Shown in pieces: positions 1 to 12,068 of a DNA stretch of 64,000 nucleotides (position 1 is its first letter; every line of letters begins with the position of its first letter). Made by a program: the position numbers and the translations under genes. The stretch lies in the NCBI GenBank assembly GCA_025200525.1, contig CM045770.1, positions 132,150,200 to 132,214,199 on the forward strand, in the 5' to 3' direction. The notes beneath the pieces are model-generated. The model did not search any database. It was not told the origin of the DNA and worked only from the letters and a program-made list of their open reading frames with translations. This stretch comes from Camellia lanceoleosa (lineage: Eukaryota; Streptophyta; Magnoliopsida; Ericales; Theaceae).

Positions 1-726
1 TAAATAAGTGTATTTTTTATTTTTTTAGATTAAAAAGTTGAGAAAAAAATATGGATGTTTGGATTAATTTTTTAACTTTTTACAAAAAATGTGTATTAAA
101 AAATTGTATAAATAAGTGTGTAGGAGAAGATAGTGGATTAGGTCGTGCATGTTGTGCAGGGTAGTGGGCCGGCTATGAGATGAGAAATGATTGCCTCCTT
201 TTCGAGCTTGAATTGGACGGTGTTGTTCGGCCTGTGGGAGCCCACCACAGATCTCGTTTTGCTAATCGAAACAGTTCAATGTGTAGAACTCGTCGAGTAA
301 TATATGTTTGTAAAAAATCACGTTGATTGGATATCGATAGCTATAACTATAACACCATTCATTTTTTATACAAAACGGATTTGATCATATAGTTAGCGAT
401 ATCCGATCAACGTGATTTTTTCCAAGCTTATAGTTTTGGACGAGTTTTATATATTGCACGGTTCGGATTATCAAAACGGGACCCGTGATGGGCCCCTACG
501 GGCCCAACATTACCGTCCAAGACAGTGATTTTATATACGTAATTTTTTTTTCCTTGTCCATGGTTACTAAAGGGGTCAATTTAGCCCTGAAAAATTTGTA
601 AAATTGGTTTGATTAAAATATTATATATATTAATTTTTTAATATTTTTAATTTGTGAAAAGTGATAATTTTTTTTTTTGGTAACTTTTTGACTTTTTAAA
701 TTTTTTAAAACATCCTAAATCAGGCC
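1..726. mobile_element. MITE-like inverted-repeat element, left end cut by window edge
   Basis: This AT-rich element carries an internal foldback built around cggatatcga and its complement (about 320-420). It ends near caggcc at 726. Related copies lie at 8663-9413 and 25819-26598. It contains no coding capacity. The copy at 25819-26598 sits at the equivalent place in the second duplication unit, so this insertion predates the duplication. The outer terminus lies outside the window. Confidence 0.6.
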
Positions 727-844
727 TTTTGTAATGACTTTTTGAATTTTAACTTTTTAAATTTATCCAAACACCTACTAAGTGTTGTCTAATTAAATTA
801 ATTTAATCACAAATGAAATCGTGGAGTGGGTTGTCCTATGTATT

Positions 845-1315
845 TTCTATAACACTGACTAGGGAACAATAGATCATGTGCTGATGGGTTGTCCTTTAAT
901 TTAATTTGGAAGGTTTGGTTCCATTTAATGAATTGGTGGGGAATTTATTAGGCTATTCCAAGTTCATTGGTAGGATTGTTAGAATGGTGGGCTGACTTTA
1001 AGATCTTGTTTGACATGATCTAAAAAAGTTAAAAAGTCAAAAAGTCACTATTTTATTTAAGTTACATCATCTTATTTAAGTAACATCACCTCTCTAACAC
1101 ATCACTTCAAACCCAATCCATATCCAACTCATATTTCATAAAAAGTCTAAAAGTACACTTATTTAGATCATCCCAAACTAATCCTAAGTATAAAAAGTTA
1201 GAAGTACGATTGTAGAAAGCTTTATTACTGGCAGTGGTATGGTTTGTTCGTAAATTTAATAATGCTCAGACAAATTAGAGTGGCCTTGTGGGTTAAAAGC
1301 AACGTTGAAGGGATT
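845..1315 (+). pseudogene. LINE-type C-terminal (zf-RVT-like) relic, copy 1
   Basis: Conceptual translation gives a broken stretch that reads roughly as IDH-x-x-MGCPL, WKVW, HLMNWW and SLVGLLEWW, then KALLLAAVWFVRKFNNAQ after an interruption. This layout (H/C positions followed by Trp-rich patches) resembles the zinc-binding tail after plant LINE reverse transcriptases. It carries stops, a short ttaat duplication and a 183-bp MITE at 1002. The second copy is at 26720-27000. The remainder of the LINE is not visible. The domain call rests on pattern only. Confidence 0.55.
1002..1184. mobile_element. Short MITE, 183 bp, TSD TAA
   Basis: The terminal inverted repeats are GATCTTGTTTGACATGATC and, read from the other end, GGATTAGTTTGGGATGATC. 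TAA flanks both sides (999-1001 and 1185-1187). The equivalent site in unit 2 (near 26872) has no insertion and one TAA. TIR shape and TAA target fit a PIF/Harbinger Tourist-like MITE. Confidence 0.85.
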
Positions 1316-1602
1316 TGCTACTCAGTACAGGATGCTCACTCTCTCTTTCTATACAATCTTTCAACTGTTGAACTCACTTTCTCTCTTTCTCTAAAAATAC
1401 TCACAGCAGAGAGCTGGGCCAAAGCTCCAACACAATGATGCACACCCGCTTATCTCTCTCACTGGGCCAAAGCTCCAGCACGATGATGCATACCCACTTC
1501 TCTCTCTCTATAATTGAATTCTCCAATACACATCGCAAGATGGACCCCTTCTTCTTGACTTTGAAAAGTCTTTCACAAAGTAATATACACTCTCAACACA
1601 AT
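1188..1602. other. Intergenic DNA, pyrimidine-rich
   Basis: After the LINE relic there are CTCT-rich runs and two near-identical segments around gggccaaagctcca (1419 and 1465). The sequence is matched at 27015-27280 in unit 2. Short open frames here are low complexity, and I see no supported gene. Confidence 0.6.
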
Positions 1603-1990
1603 GGCGGTGTTTGGGAAAGGCTGATTCAAGCTATTATAGCCTCATTTCAATTTTAAGCCAAAAAGCATGAACAGTAGGGCAGAGGTGCAAAATTCAAAAT
1701 TCAAAATTCAAAAAAAAAAAAAAAAAAAAAAAAAGCCATCTTTGACAGAGCCTACCATCACACAAGGATGTAGGGAAATTACCATTTCGCCCCTTTGTAT
1801 TTATTTTGAAAAATGTGAGATTAGGGATAAATTTGTCATTTTAATTTTAAACATCATTTCAACACATTTTTCAATACACCAACTCAAATAAAAATCTATC
1901 CCATCTTCCCAAACACAAAAACTAAAATAGCCTACTAAAATAGTCAAAAAGCCAAAATGCCTCTAAAATAGCCACTTCCCAAACGAGGCC
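1603..1990. mobile_element. MITE (GGC...GTTTGGGAA family), 388 bp, TSD AAT
   Basis: The ends are GGCGGTGTTTGGGAA and, inverted, GGCCTCGTTTGGGAA, flanked by AAT (1600-1602 and 1991-1993). The unit 2 site near 27274 reads straight through without the element. It contains an A-run at about 1711-1733 and several short copies of aaatagcc. A second family member is at 24886-25434. Confidence 0.85.
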
Positions 1991-2106
1991 AATAATGCAC
2001 AAATATACACACTTATTTCATGACACCACATCACACACGTGCACAACTCCTATGAGTTCCACCACAACACTTACATGCACACCTATACAGATTTCTTAGC
2101 ACACCC

Positions 2107-2145
2107 ACCCCCACCCCCTCACCCTCACCCTCACCCTCACCCTCA
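2107..2145 (+). repeat. CACCCT simple repeat
   Basis: About six head-to-tail copies of caccct/ccctca. The unit 2 counterpart near 27393-27411 has only two or three units, so the array expanded or contracted after the duplication. Confidence 0.8.
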
Positions 2146-3057
2146 AGTTTTAGACCATTTCACAATTTAATTTATGATTAAAATTAACTTAATTAAGCAA
2201 CACTTAGTATTAGCAAATCTTGATTAACACATAATGTAATTAATCATAACTAATCTCAAATCTCACATAATTTAATTAATCTAATTGACTTCAATTAAGG
2301 CCCAATTAATTATAATTAATTTTTATCAATCTGAATAAGATTTTTAATCAAACTCTCAAAAGGCTCGAAATATCAAATCACTACAACAAAAATACATTTT
2401 AGTGACACCATACTAGTGGCATGTTCTTAAAAAATGTCACAAAAAGAATATTTTGTGGCATTTTTTAAAAAAATGTCATAGAGCCACAAATATACAAGGC
2501 TCTAGTGGCATTTCAATTAAAAAAAAGTGTCACTTCATTACAACAAAAATGTCACTACAACAAATTTACACTTTAGTGACACTACACTAGTGACATGTTT
2601 TTAGAAAATGCCACAAAAATAAAAATTGGCATTAAATGTTTTAGAAAAATGCCACAGAACTACAAACATATAAAGCTCTAGTGGCATTTCAATAAAGAAA
2701 TGTCACATCAATTTTATGATATTTTATAAAATAATGACCCAAAAAATTATGTTCGTGATATTTACCAATAGATGCCACTAAACTTTAGTAGCAATGGCAT
2801 TTTTTAAAAAATGTCAGGACACTAGGTAGGTGCAAATTATTTTTTATGGCACTTAGGTGAAAAGTGTCATAAACAAATATTTTATAGCATTTTGAGAAAT
2901 GCCACTAAGCCAAAAATTTTCCAAGCTTATAATGACATTTTTGAAAAAACAAAAAATGCCAATATATTTTCTAAATTTTTAAAATGCAGTAAATGATTAA
3001 AAATAAATAAATAAAACTCAATATACACTACAGAAAAAAATTAAACTCAATAAAGTA

Positions 3058-3475
3058 AAATTTTTTGGCAACTAAAAAAATTTAGTAGTCAAAAGTCTAC
3101 AATTGGCGACTAAAAATAAATTTGGTTACTGATTATATGGGTTTTACCAACTAAAAAAATTTTAGTAGCCAAAAGTAAAGCTTTTTGGTAACTAAAAAAA
3201 ATTTTAGTAGTCAAAAGTCTACAATTGGCGACTAAAAAATAAATTTAGTCATCAAAAGTGGTCATTTTTAGCGTGGGAGAACTAAAATCCTAAGGCAGGA
3301 ATTAAATTTTTTGGCGACCAAAATTTTGGTAGCTGAAAGTGCATCTTCGGCAACCAAATCCGATTTTGGTCGGCAAAAGTTAAGTTTTTTAGCAACTAAA
3401 AAATAATTAGTAGCCAAAAGTATAGAATTTGAGACTAAAAAATATTTTTAGTCGCCAAAAGTGGTCTTTTTTTAT
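3058..3475 (+). repeat. Internal repeats in CACTA element (ggcgactaaaa motif)
   Basis: Four or more imperfect copies of about 110-125 bp share ttttggcaactaaaa, tagtagccaaaagt and ggcgactaaaa. No protein frame is conserved across them. They may be expanded subterminal repeats or a nested element. Confidence 0.6.
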
Positions 3476-3611
3476 TTTGCTAGTAAATAGTTTATTTTAA
3501 ATAAATTATATTTAATTAATAAAATAATTATGTTTATACATATACTTTTATATTAATATGGATGTATATACTATATAAATAATATATGTTGCATATATAA
3601 TCATGTAATAC

Positions 3612-3693
3612 TATAGAGGTGTAGTGGGAAGAGTGTGGGGTATAAGGTTTACGGTGCGGGAGGTTGGCAGTTCGAGTCTCCGCAAGAGCGGAT
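3612..3693 (+). other. tRNA-like (SINE head-like) segment inside the CACTA element
   Basis: A GC-richer island in very AT-rich DNA carries an A-box-like tagtgggaagagtg and a B-box-like ggcagttcgagtctc with tRNA-like spacing. It would not fold as a functional tRNA by eye. A tRNA-derived SINE fragment is the best guess. Confidence 0.35.
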
Positions 3694-4440
3694 CAAATTG
3701 TTCTACTATGAATTATCATCACGAATGGCACTTGATAGCGTCACGAATAGTGTCTACCATGACATTAAAGTGTCACTGAAAGGTTTTAGTCTTGATGGTG
3801 TAATGACACTTATAAGTGTCACTAACTCTTTTTTTAATGGCGCTTGATAGTACCACAAATAATATCTATCATGACATCAAAATGTCATTGAAAGTTTTTA
3901 ACCATGATGGTGTAATGGCACTTGCAAGTATCTACCATGGCACGGATACAAATGACACTTGTTCAAAATGCCACAAAACTAAAAAATGTCATTAAACCAA
4001 TAGTTTTGTGGTACTTTCAAATGTCACTAAACCAAGAAAATGTTGTAGTGAATTAAACTTACTGGCATAATCAATTTTGGTTTCTCAAATCTCTAAAGCC
4101 TTCAATTTCATATCAAACTCAAAATCTCCGTCAATAAATTAAAATTTCAAATTGGATACCTCATTAGTAAATTTAATTCAATATAATCATAATTCTCATT
4201 CCTCATAACTTAATTAACTTCATTAACTCCAATTCGGATCCAATTAATCAAATATCAATTTTACTAAACTAAATAAAATATTTAATTAATCTCTCATATG
4301 GTCTGATACTTGAGATTAAACTGATTCAACTCATTAATTTTACCTCCTTAAACCATTTGGACGTTTAATTTCTAATTCCAAAATAAATTCTAAATAGAAT
4401 CATATACGAATCAGATTCCATAATTATCATAAATTCTAAA

Positions 4441-7400
4441 TAGTCCAAAGAGGGTGCTATTTCGGCCCGTAGAGCTCATCACGAGCCTCATTTCGATGAT
4501 CCAAATAGTTTATTTTGTCAAACATTTCGTGCATTTCATCGACACACACAGACATAAAAAAAAAAGATTGATCCGATAATTGTAACTTGTTTAATTTATT
4601 GCGTTTGTTACTAAAAAAATGTATGATTTATTTTAACAAACACAATCGTTGTCTATTGTTTTTGTGAAAAACGCAATAATTTGAACAATTTATAATTATC
4701 AAATCGACTTAAATTTTTCTATAAATAAAACATATGAAATACCTGACAAAATAAACGCTCGGATTATCGCAATGGAAACAGGAACGCCCCCAAATAGCGA
4801 CGGGAGGGGATCCTTGATTTTACTTACATCACTAATTTACCTCTTTACATTCTCCGTATGAGATTTTTTTTTTCTTTTCTAATTTTACCTATGTGTGAAA
4901 TTACTTTCAAGGACAAGAGGCTAAAATTAAATATATTTTATTATCTTCTTACATCCATTACTCTTCAATTCCTACTGCCCTTCTTCCCTTCTCAGTTTTT
5001 GTTCTCTGCTACATATCTCTTTTCCAAGTGAGAATTATAGTGTTTTGATCATAGAAAAAAGTAATAGATGAATAAATAGTGGTAAAGAACCATCAAAAAA
5101 TAAAATGGTGAGTTTTTTTTATTTGTTTCGCAGGTTTTCGTTTCGTTTTTTGAGAGAATTCTTCGACTTTTGTTCGGTGTTTCAAAATCAAAGATATATT
5201 TCCAATAACCCAAGGCCGAACATTTTTAATTTGTTCTATTACTCATTATTGTGCATTTCCAATTATATATATATATATATATATAATTGGTTTTTTCTGC
5301 TTGGAATGATTATGTTTCTATTCATTAGAGAACATCTTGAATTCATTTACTAGTAGATTATCTAAGAAGAAAATATCACTGTTAGTGGACATGTCAAATA
5401 GTATGGTGCAATCAAAAGAGATATTGATTACATTGAAACGAAGGGATGCCTTTAATGCGATAACAATGAAGACAATCTATAATGTAAATAAAGTGATAGG
5501 TGATTAGACAAATTTATTTTAGTTCGGCAACATGACACTAGCGTAATCTAATTCGTATAGTAATGTATCACCAGACAGACATTTCACAAATGAGCTTCAA
5601 TTAATTTCTTGTTAAAGTAAAATCATATAATCAAGCGGCAATAAATGGCTAGAAAAAAATTAGTTTGTCTAGTAATATGGCATTGAAGTAATTTAAATTC
5701 TTTAACATTGTATTACCAAAAGCTATCGGTGTAAGAGAAAAAACTGAAAAGATTTTGAAGAGTTTTTAGTTTAGGGTTAGTTTTGGTAGTATAATGGATG
5801 TAATGAGAATCACATTTTTTTTAGTGATATAATAAAATGAATGGTGTAAAAAGGTAAATCAATGGTGTAAGTAGAATTATAAAAAAAATATATATATATA
5901 TGAAAATTTTTATTTTCACACACTTATTTATCTTTGTGCATACACTTAATGAAACATTATGTTAATGATAATTATATCTTGAAGCAAAATTACTATAATG
6001 AATATCAAAACACACCTACAATATTATATCAAATTTTTTTTATGTACATATCTTTTTTAAAACAAAAAAAATCTTAATACGCAAAACCCAAATCCTTTGA
6101 ACAACCCATCATCTGTTTCCCCTTTTCGTCAAGCAGAAGGGGCCAACTGAATCTGATGTTTTATGTCAAAGATATAAATTCCTGTGGCTCAAATGGCTCG
6201 AATTTGCCAAAACGACGTCGTTTTGAGTACAAAACAACATCAAAATTGCCAAAATGACATCGTTTTGACAATTTTAAACCATTTAAGTCACAAAAATTAA
6301 GGTCCCCAAACATTTTTCTTGGCTTTGTACTAATATAACTAACTTTTTTGGGTAGGTATAATATAATTGTTCAATGCATGCCAAATATTTGACAACATGT
6401 ATAAACAGTGAGGTCTATTTTTGGAGGTGAATTGGGGAGCTGGTCAATGGTGGTTTTGTTGCGATGGGGAACTGGTCATACATGTAATCTCTCTGTCTAC
6501 TCCGTTATCTATCTATTTTCTCTTTATTTTTCTTTTCTCTCTCTTTTTTGTTTTAATATTTTTATTTATTTTTTTATTTTTTTTTCACTCTTCTCCTACT
6601 TCATGTATTATTTAGACATCACAAAGTTCCTAATTAATTGTACAAAAGAAAAAATTTTAAATAAATAAATAAACCAGTTATAAGAACAAAAAATAAATCA
6701 AATATATATATATATACAAAAGCACACCACTTTAATAAAAATAATTTTAAATAGGGAAAATTATCAACACACCCCTCGAAGTTTGACTAAAATACGGATA
6801 CCACCTGAGATTTGAGAAATTACATCCCGTCCCATGAAGTTCATATTTGCATAACAAATTGTCCCATCATTTGTTATGTAAATATAAACCTCAGAGAATA
6901 ATTTGTAATTTTTCAAACTTTAGAAAAATCCGTATATTTCTCAAATCTTGAAAGGGTGTTGGTAATTTGCCCTTTTAAATAATAATAATGATATAATCGG
7001 AGAGAGAACAATATTCACAATTTAACTGACATGGCTGGAGCTATGGGGCCATTTATTAACTTATATATTGGTTAAAGGACGTGTTTGGAATAAGATTTTA
7101 GGTGGTGTCTTCATAACGATACGAGTTAAGGTATCATTAAAATATTAAGTGTGTTGTTTGAAAAAAATAATTAAAAGTCAAAATAATAAATATGTATACT
7201 GAGAAATGATATGTTCTAAAATAAGTAAAAATGTAAAAATAATTTTTTTTTTTTTTATAAAAAAAAATGTAGTAATAATAGCAATAAGATGTACTTTAAC
7301 GAAATTTCACGTGTCCAACGTGTTTTTGCTTTAAACTTTGCTGTTGTTCTCTATTATCAACTAATAATAAATTTCCAATAAAAAAACTAATAATAAATTT

Positions 7401-8662
7401 ATATTTTTCAAAATATAATTATTTTACCACTTATACATGTGTTTGGCTTCATTATTTTTTTTTTTTTTAATGAAAATTTTTGTAAGTTTGGTGAATTAAA
7501 AAAGGTTAAAAAATCTTTTCAGATTTAAATTTGAGTCAATTATCAAGTAAATGTGAAGATGGTTTTTTTTTTTTTTTTTTTTTTTATCTCAACGAAGAGC
7601 ACTTTTACAATTGTCAAGTATAGTGAAAAATATATAGAAAAAGAAAGAAAATGTTATGAAAAAGATAAAGTAAAATTATTGAATTAATAATCAAATTACA
7701 AGTAAAATAACAATAAATTACATCTACTCTTATTGTTTCGTAATAAAAGTGTGAGTAAATGGAATGCAAAGTTATATATAATCTTAATATAGAAGGAATG
7801 ACAGAAATATATTTCAATTCTCTTTGATTTGGTATTGGGAAATCCTTTACAATGTAATCTTCATATGAGGGTGGTCGTTAAAAAAAAGATTGGGCTTCTC
7901 TTATATTGAGATTTCAATATGAGAGAATTTGAGGGGTCTGGAAGATTCACCATGAGTCTCATTTTGATGATACGAATCGTTTGTTTTGTAGGGCTTTCAA
8001 TGTATATTATTTGTGAAAAAAATTTAGAATGATCCAATAATCGTAACCCTTCTATTTTATCGCATTTGTCTCTTGAAAAATGGATGACAGATACATTTTT
8101 AAAATTGACCATTCATTTTTTTTTTACAGATAAATGTGACAAAATGAAAGGATTACGATTATCGGATTGTCCTAAATTTTTTCATAAATAATATACATTA
8201 ATTACCTTACAAAATAAACTATTTGAATTATCAAAACATGACTCGTGGTGAATCTTATGAGCCCCTTAAATTTTCTCAAGTTGAGATTTCAAGATAAGAG
8301 AAGTGCAACCTTAAAAAAAAATCTTCCAACAACAAGACTACCGAAATAACTGCCTAAAGTTATTCAATCTTCCATCTTCATTTCACAATAATACCTATCC
8401 TAAATTTTGGTTTTTAAAATTTTAATTTTTTGTTGTGAGGTTAAAAAAATTTGAAAACCATCCGTAATAATTGGCAAAATATTATTAGTGTTTTTTATTT
8501 AAAAAATAAAAAAAATAAAAATTTTGCCATACCTTTTTATCGTATTTTATTAGAATATGATGTATTAATGCAATTACTTTTTTATTTTTTTATTGTTAGA
8601 CATTGGTGAGTGGATCATATGAGTTGTAGTACTCCAATTTAAAAATTCGACTCAATTTTTAA
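4441..8662. other. Gene-free AT-rich DNA, duplicated at 50418-58250
   Basis: The stretch is collinear with the unit 2 block. It contains a (TA)n run at 5263-5284, T-runs near 7560-7585, and a foldback at 7950-8260. About 140 bp at 6184-6318 is absent from unit 2. The short open frames (for example 5105-5353 and 6408-6668) are low-complexity Phe/Tyr/Ser strings. I see no supported gene. Confidence 0.6.
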
Positions 8663-9413
8663 AGGGTTGTTTGAGATGTTCTAAATAAGTGTATTTTTTT
8701 ATCTTTTTAGATTAAAAAGTTAAGAAAAAAAAGATACATATTTGGATTAATTTTTTAATTTTTTAGAAAAAAATGTGTACTAAAAAATTATATAAATAAG
8801 TATATAAGAGAAGTTAGTGCAGGAGCCTGTACAGTCTGGGCAAAGTAGTGGGCTGATTAGGAGATAGGAAATAGTTGCCTCCTTCTCGGGTTTGAATTGG
8901 ACGGTGTTATTCGGCCCGTGGGGGCTCACCACGGGTTCCTTTTTGTTAATTGGAACCATTCAATGTGTAGAACTTGTGGAGTACTATAAGCTTGTAAAAA
9001 ATCATGTTGATCGGATATCGATAGCTATCTGATCGTGTTAGTTTTTTGTCAACCATTAACTATAACACCATCAATTTTTTATACAAAATTGAATTGATCA
9101 TATAGTTAGCGATATTTGATCAATGTTTTTTTGTATGAGCATATAGTATTCGACGAGTTCTACACATTGCACGGTTCAGATTATCAAAAAAAGACCCGTA
9201 ATGGGTCCCCACAGGCCGAATAGCAGTGTTGTTTGTGTACTCCGCCTGTGCAATTTTTCCCAGAAAGTCAGCCAAGTCTGTGGGGGAGACAGGCACCAGT
9301 TGTAATAATTAAGTGTAAAATTAATTTGTTTTTTTTTTTTTTGGTGAATAGTGATAACTTTTTAACTTTTTGAATAAATTTTTAACTTTTTTCATGTATC
9401 CCAAACCAGGCCT
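8663..9413. mobile_element. MITE, 751 bp, TSD TAA
   Basis: The ends are AGGGTTGTTTGAGATG and, inverted, AGGCCTGGTTTGGGATA, with TAA on both sides (8660-8662 and 9414-9416). Unit 2 lacks the element near 58250. It has an internal foldback around cggatatcg. It belongs to the family of 1-726 and 25819-26598. No coding capacity. Confidence 0.8.
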
Positions 9414-9416
9414 TAA

Positions 9417-9957
9417 TAACGTGTTATTATATTGAAATCTTAAAATCACTCTTTTTCATGTCTTCTGTGATAATCACTTAATTATTCTATTTTACATATT
9501 ATTGAGTCTTAAAAATAGATTTAGCAAGTGTGTTTATATATCATTTTCCTTGTGTATGACATTGCTATAATTATGGAAAATAGAGGAGACCCCTAGCACC
9601 CAGTGAATGCAAATTGGTCCAATTTTTTTTTCCCCTTCTCTCTTTGACCCCCACGTGTATGTAGGGGTGGTGGGGGTCCCCAACTGGAGGTCTGCAGTAG
9701 TGTTGTATAATTATAGCCCAATAGTCAGAGCCGTTTTTAAAATTAATGATGTGACAATTTATTAAAATATCTAAGCAACTATTTTTCTTTATTATTTTAT
9801 CTAATTATTAACCAATCTATCTTATACTTTTTCTGGATGTGAGACAATAAATAAAAAACTAACTAAATATGGTAATAAAAAAAATGACAAAACTCATTAA
9901 CCAATCTATTTTATACTTTTTCTTGATGTGAGACAATAAATAGAAAACTAACTAATT
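9417..9957. other. Gene-free AT-rich DNA, matched at 58260-59180
   Basis: Collinear with unit 2 except for the 363-bp foldback inserted there at 58440. The single acccctagc near 9590 is the empty site of that insertion. Nothing else is supported. Confidence 0.6.
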
Positions 9958-9962
9958 ATGGT

Positions 9963-10880
9963 TGTACGGGGGCGAAATATTCTTTGCTCTCCGTACGCCT
10001 TGAACGTCAAGCTTCTGGTAACGGCGTCTATCTCTGCAACACAAAAATGGTGAGCTGCCCGGCGGTGGTGTGCCGGAAAGACCCTCCGACGATCAAGTCA
10101 GATTTCGGGAAGAAGACAATGAGGAGAGAGTGTTTGTGAGAGTGAGTTCGCATACCTCCAACGTTCGTCTCCTCCCCTATTTCTAGGCTGGCCATGCAGC
10201 CTCAAGGTCGTGCGCGCACTACCTCTGCTGTCCTTCCCTGGACAGGTGGCAGTGCGCGCCTCTCACCACCTTACGCGTGTAAAGGTTTTGTCCTTTCACC
10301 AGCACACACTGAACTGCCTAACAGTATTGAGGCATTCGTGGAGCAGTTGTCCTCTCCTTCACACCATTGGCCCAGGTGGCACCCTTGACCGAGGTACCAC
10401 GACCGGCCTATCACTTGACGGAAGACATCCATTACGCGTACTCAACCGGGCTACATTGCACCGAACTGTCCCTTGGGATCATGTGGTCTGACCACCTCGG
10501 CCGAGCTACTCCTGACCGATTCATGTCGATCAATCAGTCGCGAGGCATGCCGGCCTCCAACCGTTCAATCATTCACCTCGGTCACACGGACACTGCCTTC
10601 CTTTTGTGGCCGGTTAGACGCATACCGGCACTAACCGCGTCTCAAGTGTAGCCCGGGCACCATCTAGCTCAGCACCATCATCTGCAACCTTGAGTTCCGT
10701 TCATCTCGTGCAGGCCACAGCCCGACAACGCCAGTTGCTACCCGACCGGTCGATTTCCTCGACCGTGCGAGTCAGTTTGCTGGCCGCGCCGTCGTGAGGG
10801 TTAGCTCGACACCGTACACTCCGCCAAGTCTGCCGCTATCATTGCTCGGCCGTACAGTCCAATGCAAATCTCCCCTCACA
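9963..10880 (-). repeat. LTR of element 1 (3' LTR in element orientation)
   Basis: 918 bp with TG...CA ends, paired with 20899-21810. The two LTRs differ most around 10200-10260 versus 21140-21200, where short insertions and replaced stretches occur. The element is therefore not a very recent insertion. Confidence 0.92.
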
Positions 10881-10893
10881 ATTGCCCCTTAAA
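10881..10893 (-). other. Polypurine tract of element 1
   Basis: Read on the minus strand, TTAAGGGGCAAT lies directly before the LTR, the expected place for plus-strand priming. Element 2 has a similar GGGGGGCAAT before its 3' LTR. Confidence 0.6.
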
Positions 10894-12068
10894 CCTATCC
10901 GAGCTATCGTGATCGGGTTTACCAATGTGTCCGAGCTATGATTGAATCGCACCCCCGCCAGGCCGAGCTTGAACAAGGCTATGTCTGCTGCCGAGCCATG
11001 GTTGAATTGGGGACACTTCTGCCGCCGAGCAATCTCGATTGGCCGGCCGTCTTGGCTGACAGCGTTTTTCGATTGCCCGCGATGTCGTCGCTTTATTGGG
11101 TCGTGCATCCAGCTGCCCTGCACGCGCAGGATTTCAAACGGCTGCGCCGTTTGGGGTTTCCCCCCATCAATAAACCCTATTCGAAGGGTTTAAACCCTTC
11201 ACATTTCATTCCCCTCTTCAACTCCAAACCCTAGCCTCCAACACTCTTGCCCCTTTTCTGTCATTGCTATTCTCGAGCTCCAGTCCCCGTTCCCGCTGCT
11301 GCAGTCGAGTTCTTCAAGGCCCACCTTCGTCTTCTGGTAAGCTTTTCTTCCTGCCCCTTGCATTTTCAATTTTCTGTTTCCACTTTCCAGTTCCATGCTT
11401 ATTCTGCGTTTTTGCTCCACTATTTTCTCTTATTCTTTTGTTTGAAGTCATTGGGGTCGTTTTTCCTTGCTCAAGTCTTGCACACCCTAGGAAAATGGAA
11501 ATGGAGAGAAGATGGGGCCCTTGTGCCCCCGTTTTTCTTTAGGTAGAATGAATGGGCCAAGAACTTAGGAAGAACTAGGTGAACACGATGAATACTGGGC
11601 CGAACCGAGCAAAACGCTCATTTAGATCCGCAATTAGGGCTGTAGCCGAGCGAAAACCAGTTTGTGGCTTCTCGTAGAGGCTGCGACCGGGCTGAATATC
11701 CCATTAGGTTGGTGAGTAGAGTGAACCGAGCTAGAACATGAAACCTTTGCATGAAATCTTAACCAAGAAGAAGGATTAACTAGACCAACCATTAAATCCC
11801 AACCGGGCTAGAACCGAACTAGGAGCCCTAGTAGCAGATGTAAGTGAACCGAGCTGGGACTTGTAAAACAACAAAGTTCTTCACTAAGCTATTTCCAATA
11901 GGAGCCGAGCAATATTTTTCGTGCTAACCCTTGGACTTATTTTTCAATATGCAAAACAAGTAGGACCGACCAATCCAGTCAGCACTGTTTCTGGTGGGGC
12001 TCAAAATCCGAGCGAACACACCAACATTTTTGACCGAGATAAACCTTAGACCAAATAAGACCGAGATA
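10894..12068 (+). promoter_or_regulatory. Leader/promoter region of the antisense gene in element 1
   Basis: GC-rich DNA lies between the LTR and the antisense gene start. It holds a CT-rich stretch at 11205-11330 like a plant 5' leader, and a possible 5'-UTR intron (gtaagc at 11337, candidate acceptor tttag near 11541). Long open frames here are compositional and differ between frames. The gccgagc motif recurs throughout. Confidence 0.35.

Larger units (their letters stand above)
2379..4050. mobile_element. Non-autonomous CACTA (EnSpm/CMC) element, 1672 bp, TSD AAT
   Basis: The ends are CACTACAACAAAAAT and, inverted, CACTACAACATTTTC, flanked by AAT (2376-2378 and 4051-4053). Unit 2 has the uninterrupted site near 27635. 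Many subterminal copies of gtggcat/atgtcac in both orientations fill the flanks, as expected for CACTA transposase binding regions. No transposase frame remains. An inner copy of cactacaacaaa near 2551 suggests a rearranged or nested end. Confidence 0.85.
2150..4440 (-). repeat. AT-rich repeat arm L1, interrupted by a CACTA element
   Basis: The segments 2150-2378 and 4054-4440 form one arm of roughly 600 bp. It matches 27420-28050 directly, and 24240-24864, 28690-29290 and 61560-62209 in reverse complement. It contains no gene. It lies directly before the duplicated block that carries the acyltransferase. Confidence 0.75.

Noticed and set aside
2107..2145. CACCCT array as an interstitial telomere
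   Set aside because: Plant telomere repeat is CCCTAAA. The CACCCT unit lacks the AAA and the array is short and variable between the units.
10839..11546. Multiple overlapping frames of 80-99 codons around the LTR edge of element 1
   Set aside because: GC-rich LTR and leader DNA gives open frames on both strands. Those at 10194-10651 reappear in the other LTR, so they are LTR sequence.
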